Shown one piece after another: positions 61,842-64,000 of a stretch of DNA of 64,000 nt. Numbering within the stretch: the first letter of the stretch is position 1; each line of letters starts with the position of its first letter. The notes beneath the pieces are model-generated. The model did no database searches and had not been told where the DNA came from. It was given only the letters and a program-made list of their open reading frames with translations. Source of the DNA: an uncultured Bacteroidales bacterium (GTDB lineage: Bacteria; Bacteroidota; Bacteroidia; Bacteroidales; UBA932); assembly GCA_900317925.1 (NCBI GenBank), contig ONIQ01000007.1, forward strand, positions 1-64,000, in the 5' to 3' direction. The translations under genes were made by a program, and so were the position numbers.

Positions 61842-61872
61842 CAAAGGTAGTGTAAAATAATGAATCTGCAAA
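61842..61872 (-). promoter_or_regulatory. Consensus promoter of the candidate small RNA
   Basis: Minus strand TTTG (61869-61872), 19 bases, TACCTTTG (61842-61849): full match to both phylum elements at the preferred spacing. The predicted start is near 61836. Confidence 0.7.
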
Positions 61873-62025
61873 AAAAAGTAATAAAGATTTAGATTAATTT
61901 TTGCTTACACTATAAACCTATTGATTATTAGCGAGTTATAAAAGAATATTCATTCACTGTTTGCTGGATTGTCAAATTCGCAAGATGGTAAATCGTTCAA
62001 CAATAAGTGCTGAAACGATTCAAAC

Positions 62026-62979
62026 TTACAGGTTGTAAGCGATGGACAGAGCGGCATAGTCGCCGATCGCTTCTCCCAGGGCGGCGGGGACCACTTCGCA
62101 GACCTTTGCGGCCAGCGGAAGAGCTTCTTTTTGGATCACATCCCACATAATCGGCCGCATCATACCTTCGTTCCGGGTATAGATGCTGCCAATGACAATC
62201 CTCTCCGGGTTGATGATATCGATCAGGACGGACAGTCCGATGCCGAGGTAGCGCGCCGAAGTGGTGAAAATCTCCTTGGCCAGCGCATCACCCCCGGCCA
62301 TGGCCTCCGCCACATCTTTGGCGGTAACCTTTTCCACATCCGGGCACCAGGGCACGATGCCACCCATCTGGAGTTTCTCCTTGATGGCGCTCTGGGCCAG
62401 CTGCCGGATACCGCCGCCGCTGCAGAAACCTTCGAAGGAACCCGCTTTCCCATAGCCTACGGGGCCGAAGGAGGCCAGGCGGATATGGCCCAGTTCGCCG
62501 GCATTGTCATTGGTGCCGGCATAGAGTTTCCCGTCCAGGATGAGACCGGCGCCCAGACCCGTTCCAAACGTCAGGAAGGCCATGTTCCGGGTGCCTTTTC
62601 CGGCACCGAAGGTCCATTCGGCCAGGGCACAGGCATTGGCGTCGTTGTGCAGGCCGGCCCGTACGCCCGTCGCTTCCGAAAGCAGTTTGACGATGGGAAT
62701 ATTGTCCCAGCCGGGCAGGTTCGGGGGAGACATCACCACGCCGGACCGGCTGTCCAGCGGACCTCCGCAACTGATGCCCATGCCATAGACGTCCTGGGCA
62801 CGCAGGCCGTTCCGCTCCATGACGGTGTGCAGGGCCCCAATCAGGTTCGCAATGGTCTCCTGGCAGGATGTGGTGGCGAACCGCTCTTTGTCCAGGATAT
62901 CCAGTTTTCCGTCCGCGCCCCGGCCATAGGTCACGGCGCACTTCGTCCCGCCGATATCGACCCCTAACAGATTCTTCAT
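62026..62979 (-). CDS. ROK family sugar kinase lacking the zinc motif
   Basis: 317 residues. Phosphorylates a hexose or amino sugar in the cytoplasm. The ATP-binding phosphate loop LLGVDIGGTKCAV is at the start, the catalytic Asp lies in LHNDANACALAEW, and FGTGLGAGLILDG follows. The glutamate/histidine motif GELGHIRL is present, but the region where ROK kinases carry CxCGxxGCxE reads GYGKAGSFEGFCSGG, so the zinc cysteines are absent. Glucokinase is a fair guess; the substrate is unknown. No helix-turn-helix, so it is not an NagC-type repressor. A minus-strand TATATTTG box lies at 62993-63000. The GH2 glycosidase gene is divergent. Confidence 0.88.
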   Translation of the reverse strand: MKNLLGVDIGGTKCAVTYGRGADGKLDILDKERFATTSCQETIANLIGALHTVMERNGLRAQDVYGMGISCGGPLDSRSGVVMSPPNLPGWDNIPIVKLLSEATGVRAGLHNDANACALAEWTFGAGKGTRNMAFLTFGTGLGAGLILDGKLYAGTNDNAGELGHIRLASFGPVGYGKAGSFEGFCSGGGIRQLAQSAIKEKLQMGGIVPWCPDVEKVTAKDVAEAMAGGDALAKEIFTTSARYLGIGLSVLIDIINPERIVIGSIYTRNEGMMRPIMWDVIQKEALPLAAKVCEVVPAALGEAIGDYAALSIAYNL

Positions 62980-63379
62980 ATTTGTTTTTTTTCAAATATA
63001 CAAAAAAATTCCTATATTAATATGTCGCAAAAACCTGCATTTTCGGCATATAATGAAGGGAATGCCGTCGTTGTTTACTTCGAATCCCGCACTTTTGGTC
63101 GATTTTGCTGGATTTGGCGTCAATAATTGAACCAATCTTCCTTATCAGAGCCCTCATTCCGGGAAGATCAGTGCTATTTGTAAACGCTCCCCTATTCCTC
63201 GATAACCAGTTCCGGCTGACACAGTTGTCTCATAGGCACAAAAATTATTGAGGCTTAGACCTCGTTGAACATGAAACACATTGTGGCCGATAACGTGTTA
63301 CGGTCTTGATTTTTATCCCCACTGGCGTAAAAATCCAAGATTTTTATGTAAGTTTGTAGGAATCGAAACCACCATTTGT
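62980..63379. other. 400-base intergenic region between ROK kinase and GH2 genes
   Basis: No gene is supported. It holds the kinase -7 box (62993-63000, minus strand) near the left end and the GH2 promoter with an inverted repeat near the right end. The middle 250 bases contain no motif I can name; a 25-codon frame from 63053 has no support. Confidence 0.5.
63328..63356 (+). promoter_or_regulatory. GH2 gene -7 element with upstream inverted repeat
   Basis: TAAGTTTG (63349-63356) is the -7 box, 24 bases before the ATG. Directly upstream, a perfect 8-base inverted repeat TAAAAATC / GATTTTTA with a three-base centre (63328-63346) occupies the spacer where polymerase binds, like an operator. Confidence 0.5.
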
Positions 63380-64000
63380 ATGAAAAGATACTTACTTGCC
63401 GCTTTGATGGGATTCGCCGGTCTGATTGTGTCGGCGCAGGGCCCCATCCGCTTTGACTCCAAACCCTTCCATCAGGGTACGGCCGATTGGAAAATGGCCA
63501 GGTTCCAGGACCTCCGCGATGGCGGGGAAAAGGTATCGGACCCGGCCTTTGACGACGCATCCTGGATGGAGGCCATCGTTCCTGGAACGGTGCTCAACAC
63601 CTTGGTATATAATAAGGTGTATCCGGAACCCTACTATGGCTTGAACAACCGGCGCGGAGGTGCCATCCCGGATCTGAGCGAGGCCGGGCGCGACTTTTAC
63701 ACCGCCTGGTTCCGCACGGAATTCGACCTGCCGGAAAGCTATCGCGGAAAGAACATCTGGCTGCGGCTGGAGGGCATCAATTATCGGTCCGAAGTTTGGG
63801 TGAACGGTTCCCTGCTGGCCACCACGGGCGGCATGTTCAAGGAGGAACGGGTGAACATCACCGATTATTCCCGTCCCGGACAGCGCAACGCCCTGGCCAT
63901 CAAGGTCCTTCCCGTGGATGTACCCGGCAAACCCATGCTCAAGCCCTGGGGCGCTCCCGGTGAATTCCACAACGGCGGCGATGGTGCCATCGGCCTGAAC
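63380..64000 (+). CDS. Secreted GH2 family glycoside hydrolase (3' end beyond window)
   Basis: The first 207 residues are visible. A signal peptide (MKRYLLAALMGFAGLIVSAQ) is cut near residue 20. The GH2 sugar-binding jelly-roll follows: FDDASWMEAIVPGTVL, YPEPYYGLNNRRG, TAWFRTEFDLPE, IWLRLEGINYRSEVWVNGSL. The PGTVL...PYYGLNN wording is characteristic of exo-beta-D-glucosaminidase and mannosylglycoprotein beta-mannosidase-like branches, not of LacZ. The catalytic domain lies outside, so the activity is not decided. Divergent from the ROK kinase; a glycan-to-phosphosugar link is plausible. Confidence 0.88.
   Translation, partial: MKRYLLAALMGFAGLIVSAQGPIRFDSKPFHQGTADWKMARFQDLRDGGEKVSDPAFDDASWMEAIVPGTVLNTLVYNKVYPEPYYGLNNRRGGAIPDLSEAGRDFYTAWFRTEFDLPESYRGKNIWLRLEGINYRSEVWVNGSLLATTGGMFKEERVNITDYSRPGQRNALAIKVLPVDVPGKPMLKPWGAPGEFHNGGDGAIGLN

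Noticed and set aside
61627..61842. 71-codon minus-strand frame across the small RNA candidate
   Set aside because: It would run through the terminator stem and into the antisense of the upstream gene; the RNA reading explains the promoter and terminator better.
61990..62022. AATCGTT/AACGATT inverted repeat downstream of the ROK kinase as terminator
   Set aside because: The stem is short with a long loop and no T run follows on the minus strand.
63053..63130. 25-codon frame in the ROK-GH2 spacer
   Set aside because: Too short, no promoter match, no supporting context.
1..64000. CRISPR arrays, tRNA/rRNA genes, insertion sequences, prophage
   Set aside because: No regularly spaced repeats, no tRNA or rRNA signatures and no transposase, integrase or phage structural gene were seen on either strand, although a tRNA search program could not be run.

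Overview
The window reads as chromosomal DNA of a Bacteroidota bacterium, most likely Bacteroidales. The evidence is convergent. Most intergenic regions carry the TAnnTTTG -7 element typical of this phylum, often with a TTTG -33 element 19-22 bases upstream. Rho has the long Q-rich and K/A-rich disordered insert known from Bacteroides. The LptD-like protein, the lipidated BamA-like protein (TamL type), DUF2807 and DUF3467 proteins, the long QueA and the PPi-type phosphofructokinase all fit the same group. GC content is clearly above half in most genes. A cysteate synthase homologue suggests sulfonolipid (capnine) capacity, which within Bacteroidales would fit Rikenellaceae/Alistipes or Odoribacter-like bacteria; that taxonomic step is inference.

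Layout. 0-5 kb: rho (3' end beyond the window), lptD, and a divergent amidase. 5.2-8.9 kb: an AT-rich region with a strong inverted repeat, then dnaA-pepD-rpe. 8.9-13.6 kb: birA against rsfS-ftsH-cdsA and psd (stress/ribosome hibernation, membrane proteolysis and phosphatidylethanolamine synthesis). 13.6-22.8 kb: a tightly packed leftward operon ligA-yihY-relA/spoT-lipoprotein-beta-barrel-ispG. 22.9-24.1 kb: pfp with a clear terminator. 24.2-29.3 kb: leftward trmH, a receiver/PEP-pyruvate-binding fusion, and a cytoplasmic GH13 amylase. 29.4-31.7 kb: one AT-rich, orphan gene encoding a GNAT domain joined to a CorA-like membrane tail, the clearest accessory cargo in the window. 31.7-37.0 kb: a polyamine ABC transporter (potABCD) led by an outer-membrane beta-barrel gene. 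37.1-42.6 kb: tamL, rarA, and a barrel/lipoprotein pair. 42.7-48.1 kb: Na/Pi transporter, rlmD, Ca/Na antiporter and cysteate synthase. 48.1-50.5 kb: acyltransferase and queA. 50.5-51.1 kb: a 600-base AT-rich spacer leading to a small HTH regulator, pyrD and cinA. 53.8-59.8 kb: leftward valS-thioesterase-ABC-F-DUF2807. 59.9-61.7 kb: DUF3467-kdsC-maf-small secreted protein. 61.7-61.9 kb: a candidate independent small RNA on the minus strand with promoter and terminator. 62.0-64 kb: a ROK sugar kinase and the start of a secreted GH2 glycosidase.

Together the genes are mainly housekeeping: envelope biogenesis (lptD, tamL, kdsC, amidase, cdsA, psd), stringent response and translation (relA/spoT, rsfS, valS, queA, rlmD, trmH), DNA replication and repair (dnaA, ligA, rarA), and carbon storage and glycan use (pfp, GH13, ROK kinase, GH2). 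No rRNA, tRNA, insertion sequence, integrase, CRISPR array or prophage gene was seen. The items most worth a second look are the GNAT-membrane fusion, the receiver/PEP-binding fusion, the candidate small RNA, the dnaA upstream region, the AT-hook-bearing Rho insert and the cysteate synthase.
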